Assembly: GCA_024711345.1 (NCBI GenBank) | Contig: JANJTA010000035.1 | Location: forward strand, 186,001 to 250,000 | DNA: 64,000 nt | From: Rhodanobacter sp. | Lineage (GTDB): Bacteria; Pseudomonadota; Gammaproteobacteria; Xanthomonadales; Rhodanobacteraceae | Direction of reading: 5' to 3' | Shown here: positions 37,325 through 48,198 of the stretch, piece by piece | How positions within the stretch are numbered: position 1 is the first letter of the stretch | How the letters are laid out: every line of letters begins with the position of its first letter | The notes under the pieces: generated by a model | What the model was told of the DNA's origin: nothing | Seen by the model: only the letters and a program-made list of their open reading frames with translations | The model's database searches: none | Program-made: the position numbers and the translations under genes

Positions 37325-39667
37325 TTACGCCTTGCTCAGGGTGATGGCTGCGCCGTAGGGCGGCAGCGTGACGGTGAGATCCTGGGCCGCTTCGATCCAT
37401 GCCGTGCCGTCGGGTACGGCGGCATCGATCACCAGCGGCAGGTGCACGTCGGCAACACGCACCTGCCCGCCGGCGGCGACGCCGTGCCGGGCAGCCTCTG
37501 CCGCGTTCAGGCGTACGGCTGGCGCCCGGTTCAGCGGGTGTGCGTTCAACGCCGTGGCACGGCGCAGCACGGCATCGCTGCGGTAGATCGGCCAGGTGGC
37601 CAGGCGGGTCAGGCCGCCGCCGGCCGCTCGCGCTGCCAGACCGCCACGCGACGCCACCGCGCGTGCAGCGATGCCGTCGCGCAGGCCGGCAAGATCGTCG
37701 AACTCGAAGCCGGCCAACTGCAGCGCGCCGCCCAGCGCGCGCAACACCTTCCATCCAGCCCGAGCCTGGCCCGGAGCCTTCGCGCCGGCCGCCACGCCCT
37801 GGGCCAGTCCGTCGACGTTGACCAGGGTGGCGTCGATCTCCGGCAGCAACGCGATCGGCAGGATCACGTCAGCCACCTCGCGCAGCGCGGCGCTGGCGTA
37901 GGCGCTGAACGCCACCACCTGCTCCGCGTCCTGCAGCGCCTTCAGCGCGGCGCTGCCGTCGGCGAAATCGTGCGGCGGCTCGACGCCGTACAGCAGATAG
38001 CTCTTGCGCGGCTGCGCCAGCATCGCCTGCGCGTCCAGCCCGCCGTTGCCCGGCACCACGCCGAGCTGCGCCAGGCCAACGGCATTCGCGCCGACCGGCA
38101 ACTCGTCGTAGCCGGCGCCGGTGGCGTCGGCGATGAACCGCGCGAGCGCTCGCAGCCACGACGCCTGCGGATGGGTCGCCGCCGCCTCGCCGAGGATCAC
38201 CACGGTCTTGCCCTGCCCGGCCGCCGCCTGTTTCAGCGCGGCGATGGCGTCGGCGTCGCCCTGGTCGTGCTGCGCTGCGCCGATGGCCTCGGCCAGCGCT
38301 GCCGGTGCGGAGGCGCCGGCCGTCACGGCGGCCTTGGCCAGCGCCAGCAGCGCGTCGACCATGGCCTGCGGCGCCACCACCGCCTCGCCGGCCAGCGTGT
38401 AATTGAAATCGAAGTGCGCCGGATTGACCGCGTAGACCTTGGCGCCCTTCTTGGTCGCCTGGTGCAGGCGGTGGTTCAGCAACGGCATCTCGTAGCGCAG
38501 GTCGGAACCGACCAGCAGCGCCGCCCGGACCTGTTCGATCTCGGCCACCGGCAACGCGAACGGCTGCGCCACGGCGTTGTCGGCGAAGTCGAGCTGGCGC
38601 AGGCGATGGTCGACGTGGGCGCTGCCCAGGCCGCGGGCCAGCCGCATCAGCAGGTCGCCTTCCTCGTTCGAGGTGGCCGGGTGCAGCAGGATGCCGAGCT
38701 CGCTGCCCGGCGCCTTCTTCAACGCCTCGCCGGCGAACTGCAGCGCGTCTTCCCAGGTGGTCGCCTGCCACTGGCCGTTGCGCTTCACTTCCGGCGCGCT
38801 GATGCGATCGGCAGCGTACATGCCCTGGTGGCTGTAGCGGTCGCGGTCGGACAGCCAGCACTCGTTGACCGCCTCGTTGTCGCGCGGCACCGTGCGCAGC
38901 ACCTCGCCGCGGCGGGTATGCAGCCACAGGTTCGAGCCCAGCGCGTCGTGGTAGGCGATCGACGGCTTGGCGACCAGCTCCCACGCGCGCGCCTTGAACT
39001 GGAACGGCTTGTTGGTGAGCGCGCCCACCGGGCACACGTCGATGATGTTGCCGGACAGCTCGCTCTCGACGTTCTTGCCGATGTAGGTGCCGATCACGTG
39101 ACGGTCACCGCGATCCATGCTGCCGAACTCGTAGGTGCCGGCGATCTCGCTGATGAAGCGCACGCAGCGCGTGCAGTGGATGCAGCGCGTCATCTCGGTG
39201 GCGACCAGCGGGCCGATGTCCTCGTCGGCGATGGTGCGCTTGCGCTCGGTGAAGCGCGACACGCTGCGGCCGTAGCCCAGCGCCATGTCCTGCAGCTCGC
39301 ACTCGCCGCCCTGGTCGCAGACCGGGCAGTCCATCGGGTGGTTGATGAGCAGGAACTCCATCACGTTGCGCTGCGCGTGCAGCGCCTTGTCCGAGCGGGT
39401 CAGCACCTTCATGCCTTCGGCCACCGGCGTGGCGCAGGCCGGCTGCGGCTTGGGCATCGGGCGCCCGCCCATCTCCACCTCGACCAGGCACTGCCGGCAG
39501 CTCGCCGCGATCGGCAGCTTGCGGTGGTAGCAGAAGCGCGGGATCGGGATGCCGGCCTTGTCGGTGGCCTCGATGATCATCGAGCCCTTGGGCACCTGGA
39601 TCGGCTTGCCGTCGACCTCGATGTTGACCAGGTTCGGCGCGGTGTTCTGGGTTGGCTGCGCGCTCAT
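37325..39667 (-). CDS. nuoG: NADH-quinone oxidoreductase subunit G
   Basis: 780 residues. Peripheral-arm iron-sulfur subunit. N-terminal [2Fe-2S] ligands are in [18 protein letters not shown]. The His-coordinated [4Fe-4S] site is [14 protein letters not shown], and the next cluster has [10 protein letters not shown] with a later Cys in DVCPVGAL. The rest is a molybdopterin-oxidoreductase-like domain without a cofactor, ending in a short beta domain ([20 protein letters not shown]). The part beyond residue 220 is Ala-rich and loosely conserved, as in related species. The ATG overlaps the nuoF stop by 4 bases. Confidence 0.95.
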   Translation of the reverse strand: MSAQPTQNTAPNLVNIEVDGKPIQVPKGSMIIEATDKAGIPIPRFCYHRKLPIAASCRQCLVEVEMGGRPMPKPQPACATPVAEGMKVLTRSDKALHAQRNVMEFLLINHPMDCPVCDQGGECELQDMALGYGRSVSRFTERKRTIADEDIGPLVATEMTRCIHCTRCVRFISEIAGTYEFGSMDRGDRHVIGTYIGKNVESELSGNIIDVCPVGALTNKPFQFKARAWELVAKPSIAYHDALGSNLWLHTRRGEVLRTVPRDNEAVNECWLSDRDRYSHQGMYAADRISAPEVKRNGQWQATTWEDALQFAGEALKKAPGSELGILLHPATSNEEGDLLMRLARGLGSAHVDHRLRQLDFADNAVAQPFALPVAEIEQVRAALLVGSDLRYEMPLLNHRLHQATKKGAKVYAVNPAHFDFNYTLAGEAVVAPQAMVDALLALAKAAVTAGASAPAALAEAIGAAQHDQGDADAIAALKQAAAGQGKTVVILGEAAATHPQASWLRALARFIADATGAGYDELPVGANAVGLAQLGVVPGNGGLDAQAMLAQPRKSYLLYGVEPPHDFADGSAALKALQDAEQVVAFSAYASAALREVADVILPIALLPEIDATLVNVDGLAQGVAAGAKAPGQARAGWKVLRALGGALQLAGFEFDDLAGLRDGIAARAVASRGGLAARAAGGGLTRLATWPIYRSDAVLRRATALNAHPLNRAPAVRLNAAEAARHGVAAGGQVRVADVHLPLVIDAAVPDGTAWIEAAQDLTVTLPPYGAAITLSKA

Positions 39668-40974
39668 GCGGCGGCTCCAAGCTTGTCGTCGACCATGGAG
39701 CGACCGTGCTCGACGTAGTATTCGAATTCGTTCCAGTAGTGGCGCAGGAAACCCTGCACCGGCCACGCCGCCGCCTCGCCGAAGGCGCAGATGGTGTGGC
39801 CCTCGATCTGGCCGGCGACCGCCTTCAGGCGGTGCAGGTCGTCGGGCACGCCCTTGCCGGCGACGATGCGGGTCAGCACGCGGTGCATCCAGCCGGTGCC
39901 TTCGCGGCACGGCGTGCACTGGCCGCAGGATTCCATGTGGTAGAACTGGCTGATGCGCTCGCAGGCGCGCACCATGCAGGTGGTCTCGTCCATCACGATG
40001 ACCGCGCCCGAGCCCAGACCCGACCCGGCCTTCTGGATCGCGTCGTAATCCATGGTGAGGCCCATCATCACCTCGCCCGGCAGCACCGGCATGGAGGAAC
40101 CGCCGGGGATCACCGCCTTGATCCTGTGCCCGTTGCGCACGCCGCCGGCCATCTCCAGCAGTTCCGTGAACGGCGTGCCCAGGCGGATCTCGTAATTGCC
40201 GGGGCGGTTGACGTGGCCGGACACCGAGAAGATCTTCGGGCCGCCGTTGTTCGGCTTGCCCAGGTTGAGGAACCAGTCGGCGCCGTTGCGCAGGATCGCC
40301 GGCACCGAGGCGTAGGTCTCGGTGTTGTTGATCGTGGTGGGCTTGCCGTACAGGCCGAAGTTGGCCGGGAACGGCGGCTTGAAGCGCGGCCAGCCCTTCT
40401 TGCCTTCCAGCGACTCCATCAGCGCGGTTTCCTCGCCGCAGATGTAGGCACCGGCGCCGAGTGCCGCATGGATGTCCACGTCGATACCGCTGCCGCCGAT
40501 GTTCTTGCCCAGCAGGCCGGCCGCGTAGGCCTCCTTCAGCGCCGCCTCGAAGTGTTCGAACGGCTCGTGGTGGAACTCGCCGCGCAGGTAGTTGTAGGCC
40601 ACGGTGGAGCCGGTGCAGTAGCAGGCGATGGCCAGGCCCTCGACCACCGCATGCGGGTTGTAGCGCAGGATGTCGCGGTCCTTCGCCGTGCCCGGCTCGG
40701 ACTCGTCCGAGTTGCACAGGATGTACTTCTGCATGTCGCCCTTGGGCATGAAGGACCACTTCAGGCCAGTCGGGAAGCCCGCGCCGCCGCGACCGCGCAG
40801 GCTGGACTTCTTGATCTCGTCGATCAGCGAGGCCGGGTCAGGCTTCTCGGCGAGGATCTTGCGCCACGCCTTGTAGCCGTCGACCTTCTCGTAGCTGTCC
40901 ATCGACCACGGCGTGTCGAAATGCAGCGTGGTGTAGACCACCTGGTGTTCCTTGGGGGCGGGTCCGACGGCCAT
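39664..40974 (-). CDS. nuoF: NADH-quinone oxidoreductase subunit F
   Basis: 436 residues. NADH- and FMN-binding subunit where electrons enter complex I. The glycine-rich NADH/FMN loops are SSLRGRGGAGFPTGLKW and GAGAYICGEETALMESLEGK. The [4Fe-4S] N3 ligands are in ESCGQCTPCREGTGW with a final Cys in HTICAFGEAAAWPVQGFLRHY. Its ATG shares one base with the nuoE stop (TGATG). Confidence 0.97.
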   Translation of the reverse strand: MAVGPAPKEHQVVYTTLHFDTPWSMDSYEKVDGYKAWRKILAEKPDPASLIDEIKKSSLRGRGGAGFPTGLKWSFMPKGDMQKYILCNSDESEPGTAKDRDILRYNPHAVVEGLAIACYCTGSTVAYNYLRGEFHHEPFEHFEAALKEAYAAGLLGKNIGGSGIDVDIHAALGAGAYICGEETALMESLEGKKGWPRFKPPFPANFGLYGKPTTINNTETYASVPAILRNGADWFLNLGKPNNGGPKIFSVSGHVNRPGNYEIRLGTPFTELLEMAGGVRNGHRIKAVIPGGSSMPVLPGEVMMGLTMDYDAIQKAGSGLGSGAVIVMDETTCMVRACERISQFYHMESCGQCTPCREGTGWMHRVLTRIVAGKGVPDDLHRLKAVAGQIEGHTICAFGEAAAWPVQGFLRHYWNEFEYYVEHGRSMVDDKLGAAA

Positions 40975-41543
40975 CAGTGCTTCCCCTCGGCGTCATGGGC
41001 GTGGTCCGGGCCATCCATGCTCAGGCCGTCGAGGATCTGGTCGAGCTTCTCGATGGTCAGGCGTTCGTGGTAGTGGCCGTTCACGGTCATCGCCGGCGCG
41101 TAGACGCAGGCCGCGATGCACTCTTCTTCCTTCTTCAGGTAGACGCGGCCATCCGGCGTGCTCTCGCCCAGCTTGATGCCCAGCTTCTTCTCGCAGTGCC
41201 GTACCAGCTCATCGGCGCCGTTGAGCCAGCAGGAGATGTTGGTGCAGATCGCCACGTTGTTGCGGGCCACCGGCTTGGTTTCCAGCATCGAGTAGAAGCT
41301 GGCTACCTCGTAGGCCCAGATCGCCGGCAGCTCGAGGTACTTCGCCACCCCGGCGATCAGCTCGTCGGTGAGGAAGCCCTTGTTCTGCTCCTGCGCGCCG
41401 AACAGCGCCTGGATCAGCGCCGAGCGCTTGCGGTCGGGCGGAAACTTGGCCACCCAGTGGTCGATGTGCTGGCGGGTGTGCTCGGTAAGTACGACGAGGG
41501 GATCGACGTTCCTGACCTGCTCGTAATGTCCGGTGGCTTTCAT
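40974..41543 (-). CDS. nuoE: NADH-quinone oxidoreductase subunit E
   Basis: 189 residues. Thioredoxin-fold subunit carrying [2Fe-2S] cluster N1a. The four ligands are in CTNISC and ECIAACVYAPAM. FGAQEQNKGFLTDELIAGVA, with the following YEVASFYSML, is characteristic. The C-terminus is a His/Asp-rich tail (DGPDHAHDAEGKH). Its start lies 21 bases after nuoD. Confidence 0.95.
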   Translation of the reverse strand: MKATGHYEQVRNVDPLVVLTEHTRQHIDHWVAKFPPDRKRSALIQALFGAQEQNKGFLTDELIAGVAKYLELPAIWAYEVASFYSMLETKPVARNNVAICTNISCWLNGADELVRHCEKKLGIKLGESTPDGRVYLKKEEECIAACVYAPAMTVNGHYHERLTIEKLDQILDGLSMDGPDHAHDAEGKH

Positions 41544-41564
41544 GCGTTTCTCCGTCGTGCCGGC

Positions 41565-42818
41565 TCAGCGGTCCACTTCGCCGAACACGAGGTCGTAGGT
41601 ACCGATCATGGCCACCACGTCGGCGAGCATGTGGCCGCGCACGATGGTGTCCATGGATGACAGATGGGCGAAGCCCGGGGCGCGCAGATGCACGCGGAAC
41701 GGCTTGTTGGCACCGTCGGAAACCAGGTAGCAGCCGAACTCGCCCTTGGGCGCCTCGACCGCGCAGTAGGTCTCGCCGGCGGGCACGCAATAGCCTTCGG
41801 TGAACAGTTTGAAGTGGTGGATGAGCGCTTCCATGTCCTGCTTCATCTCGACCCGCGACGGCGGCGCCACCTTGAAGTTCTTCACCATCACCGGACCGGG
41901 GTTGGCACGCAGCCATTCCACGCACTGGCGGATGATGCGGTTCGACTGGCGCATTTCTTCCACGCGCACCAGGTAGCGGTCGTAGCAGTCGCCGTTGACG
42001 CCGACCGGGATGTCGAAATCCATCTCGGCGTACTTTGCGTACGGCTGCTTCTTGCGCAGATCCCACTCCACGCCCGAGCCGCGCAGCATGGCGCCAGTCA
42101 TGCCCCACTGCTGGGCCAGTTCCGGGCTGACCACGCCGATGCCGACGGTGCGCTGCTTCCAGATGCGGTTGGTGGTGAGCAGTTCCTCGTACTCATCCAC
42201 CTTCGACGGGAAGTCGGCGGTGAACGCGTCGAGGAAGTCGAGCATCGAGCCTTCGCGCCAGCTGTTGATGCGCTTCAGGTCGCTGCCCTTGTGCCACGGC
42301 GATTCGCGGTACTTCGACATCTGGTCCGGCAAGTCGCGGTAGACGCCGCCCGGGCGGTAGTACGTGGCGTGCATGCGCGCGCCCGACACCGCCTCGTAGA
42401 CGTCCATCAGTTCCTCGCGCTCGCGGAACGCGTACAGGATCACCGCCATCGCGCCCAGGTCGAGCGCGTTCGAGCCGATCCACATCAGGTGGTTCAGGAT
42501 GCGGGTGATCTCGTCGAACATGGTGCGGATGTACTGCGCGCGCTCCGGCGCCTCGATCCCCAGCAGGGTCTCGATGGCGCGCACGTAGGCATGCTCGTTG
42601 CACATCATCGACACGTAGTCGAGCCGGTCCATGTAGCCGATCGACTGGTTGAACGGCTTGGACTCGGCCAGCTTCTCGGTGCCACGATGGAGCAGGCCCA
42701 CGTGCGGGTCGACGCGCACGATGGTTTCGCCGTCCATCTCCATGATCAGGCGCAGCACGCCATGCGCAGCCGGGTGCTGCGGGCCGAAGTTCATCGTGTA
42801 GTTGCGGATTTCCTGCAT
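41565..42818 (-). CDS. nuoD: NADH-quinone oxidoreductase subunit D
   Basis: 417 residues. 49-kDa-type subunit that helps form the quinone site. [23 protein letters not shown], including the quinone-site His, is at the N-terminus. [29 protein letters not shown] and the C-terminal [28 protein letters not shown] are all typical. NuoC and NuoD are separate genes here, unlike the E. coli fusion. The ATG at 42818 is 2 bases after the nuoC stop. Confidence 0.97.
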   Translation of the reverse strand: MQEIRNYTMNFGPQHPAAHGVLRLIMEMDGETIVRVDPHVGLLHRGTEKLAESKPFNQSIGYMDRLDYVSMMCNEHAYVRAIETLLGIEAPERAQYIRTMFDEITRILNHLMWIGSNALDLGAMAVILYAFREREELMDVYEAVSGARMHATYYRPGGVYRDLPDQMSKYRESPWHKGSDLKRINSWREGSMLDFLDAFTADFPSKVDEYEELLTTNRIWKQRTVGIGVVSPELAQQWGMTGAMLRGSGVEWDLRKKQPYAKYAEMDFDIPVGVNGDCYDRYLVRVEEMRQSNRIIRQCVEWLRANPGPVMVKNFKVAPPSRVEMKQDMEALIHHFKLFTEGYCVPAGETYCAVEAPKGEFGCYLVSDGANKPFRVHLRAPGFAHLSSMDTIVRGHMLADVVAMIGTYDLVFGEVDR

Positions 42819-42820
42819 GC

Positions 42821-43549
42821 TCAGTTCTCCCGCCAGTGGTCGGCGGCTTCGGCCTTGGCCTGCATCAGGTCGGCATCGTCGCGGATGGTGCGCGGCACCA
42901 GCACGCGCGGCTCGATCGACACCGGCTCGTAGATCACCCGCTTCTGCTCGGGGTCGTAGCGCACCTCGACGTTGCCGATCAGCGGGAAGTCCTTGCGGAA
43001 CGGGTGGCCGACGAAACCGTAGTCGGTGAGGATGCGGCGCAGGTCGGGGTGGCCATCGAAGATGATGCCGTACAGATCGAACGCCTCGCGCTCGAACCAG
43101 TTCACGCCAGGCCACACCGCAGTCAGCGACGGCACCAGCGGCAGGCTGTCGTCCTCGCAGAACACGCGCAAGCGCAGCCGACGGTTGTGCTCGATCGAAA
43201 GCAGCTGGATCACGGCGGCGAAGCGGCGCGGCCGGCGTTCGCCGCGCGGGCGCCCGGCCCAGTCGAAGCGGCCCTGCGCCTGGCCTTCCACGCCGCGCGA
43301 GAAACCGGTGCCGGTGACGGTCTCGGTGTCCCACTCGACCTGGCCGTAACCGAGGTAGTCGATGCCGCACAGGTCGATCAGCTCGCCGAAGCGGAATGCC
43401 GGCTCGTCGCGCAGCGCCGCGGCCACGGCGAGCAGGTCGGCGGCGGCCAGCTCGGCGACGGTCTCGTTGCGCACGGTGGTGATGGCCAGCGTGTCGCCGA
43501 ATCGCGCGGCGAGCTGCCCGGCCAGCGAAGTGTTTGGGGTGTCGGTCAT
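42821..43549 (-). CDS. nuoC: NADH-quinone oxidoreductase subunit C
   Basis: 242 residues. 30-kDa-type hydrophilic subunit. The signature [30 protein letters not shown], followed by [13 protein letters not shown], is intact. After it the protein carries a further 45-residue tail ([16 protein letters not shown]...). An unusual insertion around residues 85-110 ([21 protein letters not shown]) is rich in Arg and Gly and poorly conserved. The ATG at 43549 is 26 bases after nuoB. Confidence 0.94.
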   Translation of the reverse strand: MTDTPNTSLAGQLAARFGDTLAITTVRNETVAELAAADLLAVAAALRDEPAFRFGELIDLCGIDYLGYGQVEWDTETVTGTGFSRGVEGQAQGRFDWAGRPRGERRPRRFAAVIQLLSIEHNRRLRLRVFCEDDSLPLVPSLTAVWPGVNWFEREAFDLYGIIFDGHPDLRRILTDYGFVGHPFRKDFPLIGNVEVRYDPEQKRVIYEPVSIEPRVLVPRTIRDDADLMQAKAEAADHWREN

Positions 43550-43575
43550 GGACTGCGCCTTCGGAAACGGGCCAT

Positions 43576-44123
<548 letters not shown>

Positions 44124-44133
<10 letters not shown>

Positions 44134-44480
44134 TCGAGTGCTCCCTTCTTCCACACGTAGGCAAAACCGACCAGCAGCAGCACCAGGAACAGCGCCATCT
44201 CGATCATTGCGATCACGCCGATCTGCTGGAACACCACCGCCCACGGGAACAGGAAGGCAATTTCCAGATCGAAGATGATGAACAGGATGGCGAGCAGGTA
44301 GTAGCGCACGTCGAAGCGCATGCGGGCGTCCTCGAACGCCTCGAAACCGCACTCGTAGGGCGAGAGCTTATCGGCCTCGGGGCGGCGCGGGCCGGCGAGC
44401 AGGCCGACGGCCAGCAGCACCAGGCCAAGCCCGACAGCGACGCCGATGAACAACAGGACGGGCCAGTATTCGGCAAGCAC
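44124..44480 (-). CDS. nuoA: NADH-quinone oxidoreductase subunit A
   Basis: 118 residues, three transmembrane helices, first gene of the fourteen-gene nuo operon. The conserved loop [39 protein letters not shown] is complete. The promoter lies about 170 bases upstream with a leader stem-loop between. A weak GGAGGT lies 8 bases before the ATG. Confidence 0.96.
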
Positions 44481-44515
44481 GATGCAACCTACCTCCGCGC
44501 CATCGGCGCATCAGT

Positions 44516-44547
44516 GACCGTGGGATCGGGTTCGGCAACCCACGGTC
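44516..44547 (-). other. Stem-loop in the nuo operon leader
   Basis: GACCGTGGG at 44516-44524 pairs perfectly with CCCACGGTC at 44539-44547; the 14-base loop can form a further GGTT/AACC pair. It lies within the 170-base untranslated leader of nuoA. No T tract follows. Confidence 0.55.
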
Positions 44548-44657
44548 TGGCGATTTCGATTCGGCAGGCCGGCAAGGCCATGGGCTGAAGCCCTCGCGCG
44601 CAGGTCATGCAACCGCGCGCGCCCGACGTTCCGCGAGGTGGACTCGCGAATCCCGCC

Positions 44658-44685
44658 ATTGTATCAGCGCGCAGGGGCACAACAA
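44658..44685 (-). promoter_or_regulatory. nuo operon promoter
   Basis: TTGTTG at 44680-44685, 16-base spacer, TACAAT at 44658-44663 on the minus strand, in the 268-base gap between pilZ and nuoA. It is the only good promoter seen upstream of nuoA. Confidence 0.6.
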
Positions 44686-44748
44686 GCCTTGAACATCACT
44701 CGCCGGCGAATTAACGCGATGGCTCGCGCGATCGCGAGCGGCGCCGTG

Positions 44749-45102
44749 TCACATGGTGTGGGTGGGACGCTCGGAGTTGAGCGTTCCGGCGAGAATGTTC
44801 TCGATGCGGCTGCGGGCGGCTTCGGCATCGCCCGATTCGTTGAAGTGGACACCGATGCCGGCGGTGCGGTTGCCCTGCGCGCCGACCGGGCTGATCCACA
44901 CCACCTTGCCGACCACCGACAGGCGCTCGGTCTCCTCCGCCAGCGTCACCAGCAGCACGACCTCGTCGCCCAGCGCATACGACTGCGCCGTCGCCGCGAA
45001 CAGGCCGCCATGCTTGAGGAACGGCATGTAGGCGTTGTACAGCGAGGCCGCGTCCTTGATTTTCAGCGAGATGATGCCCTGCCGGGCCGCCATGGGTTTC
45101 AT
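44749..45102 (-). CDS. pilZ: Type IV pilus assembly protein PilZ
   Basis: 117 residues, single PilZ domain of the founding PilZ type. ARQGIISLKIKD at the N-terminus, YMPFLKHGGLF, YALGDEVVLLVTL and VVWISPVGAQGNRTAGIGVHF match PilZ itself, which is needed for type IV pilus assembly through FimX and PilB in xanthomonads. The classic RxxxR / (D/N)xSxxG c-di-GMP motifs are not present, as in other true PilZ proteins, so it probably does not bind the nucleotide. AGGAG precedes the ATG. It follows an EAL-domain gene, a likely functional partner. Confidence 0.88.
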   Translation of the reverse strand: MKPMAARQGIISLKIKDAASLYNAYMPFLKHGGLFAATAQSYALGDEVVLLVTLAEETERLSVVGKVVWISPVGAQGNRTAGIGVHFNESGDAEAARSRIENILAGTLNSERPTHTM

Positions 45103-45202
45103 GCTTGGCTCCTGCCGAACGTTCGAACCGCCCGGTCGATGACCCGATCTTAGATGCTGCGGTCCGCCGACACCACCGGTCCGGTCGCCGTGGCGAGCAC
45201 CT

Positions 45203-48052
45203 TCACGCGCCGCCGGCCAGCAGCGACTGGCGTTCGCTGACGAGGCTGGCCCACGACGCCGGCGGCACCCAGCCGGCCACCCATCCCGGTACCGCCCCGG
45301 CCGGTATCGGTCGGGAGATCCAGAAACCCTGCAGCTGGTGGCATCCCAGCGAAGCCAGCACGTCGCCCTGCTCCGCCGTCTCGACGCCCTCGGCGATCAC
45401 CGTCTTGGCCAGCATGCGTGCCGTGGTGATCACCCCGGCCGCAATCGCCATGTTGCGCTCGTCGCTGAGGATGTCGCGCACGAAGCTCTGGTCGAGCTTG
45501 ATGTGCTCGATGTCGAGCTTCTGGATATGGCTCAGCGAGGCACTGCCGGTGCCGAAGTCGTCCAGACCGACGCGGATGCCGCGCCGGCGGCACTCCTCGA
45601 TGACCAGCTTGGCGCGGGCATGATCCATCGACGGTCCGGTCTCGGTCACCTCGATGCCGAAACCGACGTCCATCACGCCCGGGTAATTCTCCAGCACCGC
45701 GTCGATGTCGATGAAAAACGCCGGGTGCAGCAGATGGCGGGTGCTGATATTGATCGAAACCGGAATCGAGACGCCCGAACGCATCCATGACTGGCAGCAG
45801 CGCAACGCTTCGTCCAGTACGTAACGGCCGATCGGCCTGGCCAGTTGCGGGTCGTCCAGCACGTGCATGAACTTCCCCGGCTCGATCAGCTCGTCGGTGT
45901 CGCCCAGGCGCAGCAGCGCCTCCATCCCCGCCACGCCGTGCAGGCCGGGCAAGCCGTCGATGTAGACGATCGGCTGGAACAGCAGTTGCAGACGCGACTG
46001 CTTCAGCGCCTGGGCGATCCGCTCGCGCATCGCCTGCAGCCGCAACTGCTCCAGCTCCATCGACGGTTCGTAGAGCGAGCTGCGGTCCTTGCCCTCCTCC
46101 TTGGCGGCATACATCGCCAGGTCGGCATGCCGCACCAGGCCTTCCGCATCCGACCCGTCCAGCGGGAACAGGGTCCAGCCGACGCTCGCGGACAGATACA
46201 GTTGCTCGCCCAGCAGGCTGAACGGCACCCGCAGCGCCTGCAGGATGCAGCGGCTGATCGCATCGAGCTGCTCGTTGCTGTCCAGGCCAGCGATCACCAG
46301 CGCGAACTTGTCGCCGCCCAGGCGGGCCAGCACGTCAGCCTTGCGCAACATGCCCAGCACCCGTGCCGACGCTTCCGCCAGCACGCAGTCGCCGCCGCCG
46401 TGGCCGATCGCGTCGTTGACGCTCTTGAAGCGGTCCAGGTCGAGTACGCCGACCGCCAGCAGCGCGCCCTGCTGCGTCGCCCGCGTGCGGGCCTGTTCCA
46501 GCAGCTCGAACAGCAGCCGCCGGTTCGGCAGGCCGGTGACCACGTCGTAGGAAGCCAGCCGTTCGACCCGCGCCTCATGCGTCTTCTGGCCGGTGATGTC
46601 GTACTGCTGCCACAGCCGCCCCCACGGCACGCCATCGACCCGGACCGGGGTGAAATCGCGCCGAAGGGTGCGTCCGCCCTTCATCACCACCTCGTCGCCT
46701 TCGACCGGTTCGTCCCGGCCCAGGATCTCCTGGATCCTGAGCGATTCGCGCCCGGGGTTCTCATAGGCATGCTGCAGGCGCGCATAAAACGCTTCCGCCG
46801 GCTGGCCCTCCAGTTCCGCTGGCGTCGCGGGCAGGCCGAACTGCGTGCAGAACGCTTCGTTGACGAAGCTCACCCGGCAGTTTTCGGACATCACTGCGAT
46901 GCCGACGTGCTGCCGGGACAGGATGGCGCGGAAATACTGCAGGCCAAAGCGCAGGTCCTGCTCCGCTGCCAGGCGGGCCGCCTGGGCGCGCTGCATCTGC
47001 ACGCCCAGACCCAGCGCGAGCGCCATCTCCGCAAGAAACGGGACCTCGGCCGCAGCAAACGCGTCGGCCTCATCCGCACCGACGACGAAACAGCCGGCAA
47101 CCGCTCCATCCACCCGCAACGGCAACGCTGCCAGTGCGCATGCGCCAGCCGTCCAGTCCGGCCGGTCCGCTCCTGCCGGTTGGCAAACCTGCGCCAGCCC
47201 GGTCGACAGCGCACGCGCCACGGCATCGCCGGCATGCGCGTTGTCGCCGGGAACGAAACGGGAATCCGTCGCGCCGTCGGCCAGGCCTTCCTGCGCCCGT
47301 ACCCGCAGGGCCGCCGTATCGTCCTCGTCGAACAGGCCGATCCAGGCCATGCGATAGCCGCCGATGCTTCGCGCCGCGTGGCAGGCCCCGGCCAGCAGCG
47401 CCGACTCGTCCGCGCTGCGGGCAACCAACTCGATCATTTCGCCGAGCAGCCGCAACGCACGGCGCTGGCGCGCCTCGTCGTGCGCCGACTGCAGCAGCCG
47501 CATGCGCTGTTCGCAAGCCTCCAGCCCGAGGCCGATGCTGGCCGCGGCCCGCTGCAGCAACTCGATCATCCACACCGAGAAAAAACCGGCGTGCGAGGCC
47601 CGTACCACCAGCGCCGCGCATACCTCGCCGAACTTCATGACCGGCACGGCGACCACGGCGCGTACGCCGTGCCGCACATAGGCGGGATGGAACATCGCCA
47701 AGCCCTCGACGTGGCGGACATCGGCCTCCAGCTGCGGCTCGCCGCGCCAGAACGCCGGTCGCGCCAGCGAAAACGGGATACGTTCGGGGTAGATATCGGC
47801 CATGCCGGGCGCAATGTGCGCGGGCGCGACGCGCCGCAGTTGCTCGTTGCTGCGGTCCAGTTCCCCCACCATCACCAGCCGCGCACCGACCTGCCGCTCG
47901 AGCACCTCGATCACCGCCTCGTACAGCTCCGCCGGCTCCCACGGGCGCGTCAGGAGCTGGCCGACCTCGGACAGCGCGGCGCGGAAACTCTCGCCTGACC
48001 CCGCCATCGAGTCCGCATCGACCTGCATCGAGTTCTGATCCGGTGTATGCAT
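45203..48052 (-). CDS. GAF-GAF-PAS-GGDEF-EAL protein, probable c-di-GMP phosphodiesterase with degenerate GGDEF
   Basis: 949 residues, no transmembrane segment. Two GAF-like sensory domains (about 25-180 and 200-355) and a PAS domain (about 370-490) precede a GGDEF domain (500-660). Its active-site motif is GGDKF (579-583), with Lys replacing the catalytic Glu, so cyclase activity is unlikely. The EAL domain (675-930) looks active: EALLRL at 711, NIST at 768, EVTETG near 801, DDFGTG at 831, KLD at 852, AEGVET at 887 and QGF at 908. It would hydrolyse c-di-GMP, perhaps stimulated by GTP bound at the GGDKF site. It lies between a PIG-L gene and pilZ, suggesting control of pili or surface growth. 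The start at 48052 lacks a well-spaced ribosome-binding site; ATGs 8 and 15 codons in are alternatives. Confidence 0.88.
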   Translation of the reverse strand: MHTPDQNSMQVDADSMAGSGESFRAALSEVGQLLTRPWEPAELYEAVIEVLERQVGARLVMVGELDRSNEQLRRVAPAHIAPGMADIYPERIPFSLARPAFWRGEPQLEADVRHVEGLAMFHPAYVRHGVRAVVAVPVMKFGEVCAALVVRASHAGFFSVWMIELLQRAAASIGLGLEACEQRMRLLQSAHDEARQRRALRLLGEMIELVARSADESALLAGACHAARSIGGYRMAWIGLFDEDDTAALRVRAQEGLADGATDSRFVPGDNAHAGDAVARALSTGLAQVCQPAGADRPDWTAGACALAALPLRVDGAVAGCFVVGADEADAFAAAEVPFLAEMALALGLGVQMQRAQAARLAAEQDLRFGLQYFRAILSRQHVGIAVMSENCRVSFVNEAFCTQFGLPATPAELEGQPAEAFYARLQHAYENPGRESLRIQEILGRDEPVEGDEVVMKGGRTLRRDFTPVRVDGVPWGRLWQQYDITGQKTHEARVERLASYDVVTGLPNRRLLFELLEQARTRATQQGALLAVGVLDLDRFKSVNDAIGHGGGDCVLAEASARVLGMLRKADVLARLGGDKFALVIAGLDSNEQLDAISRCILQALRVPFSLLGEQLYLSASVGWTLFPLDGSDAEGLVRHADLAMYAAKEEGKDRSSLYEPSMELEQLRLQAMRERIAQALKQSRLQLLFQPIVYIDGLPGLHGVAGMEALLRLGDTDELIEPGKFMHVLDDPQLARPIGRYVLDEALRCCQSWMRSGVSIPVSINISTRHLLHPAFFIDIDAVLENYPGVMDVGFGIEVTETGPSMDHARAKLVIEECRRRGIRVGLDDFGTGSASLSHIQKLDIEHIKLDQSFVRDILSDERNMAIAAGVITTARMLAKTVIAEGVETAEQGDVLASLGCHQLQGFWISRPIPAGAVPGWVAGWVPPASWASLVSERQSLLAGGA

Positions 48053-48198
48053 TCCCGTGGCCAGCCAGATACGCAGATTTGGTCGCTGCTACGCCTCCGG
48101 ACCAGCCATGGATATCAGCTGGCGTCAGCCGTACGGCCAGGCAAGACGCGACGGCAGGCCGTGCCCGGCCATTTCCCCCCCGCATGAAGCTAGTCCGG

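Noticed and set aside
45203-48052. Active diguanylate cyclase
   Set aside because: The catalytic motif is GGDKF; without the acidic residue cyclase activity is not expected, while the EAL residues are complete.
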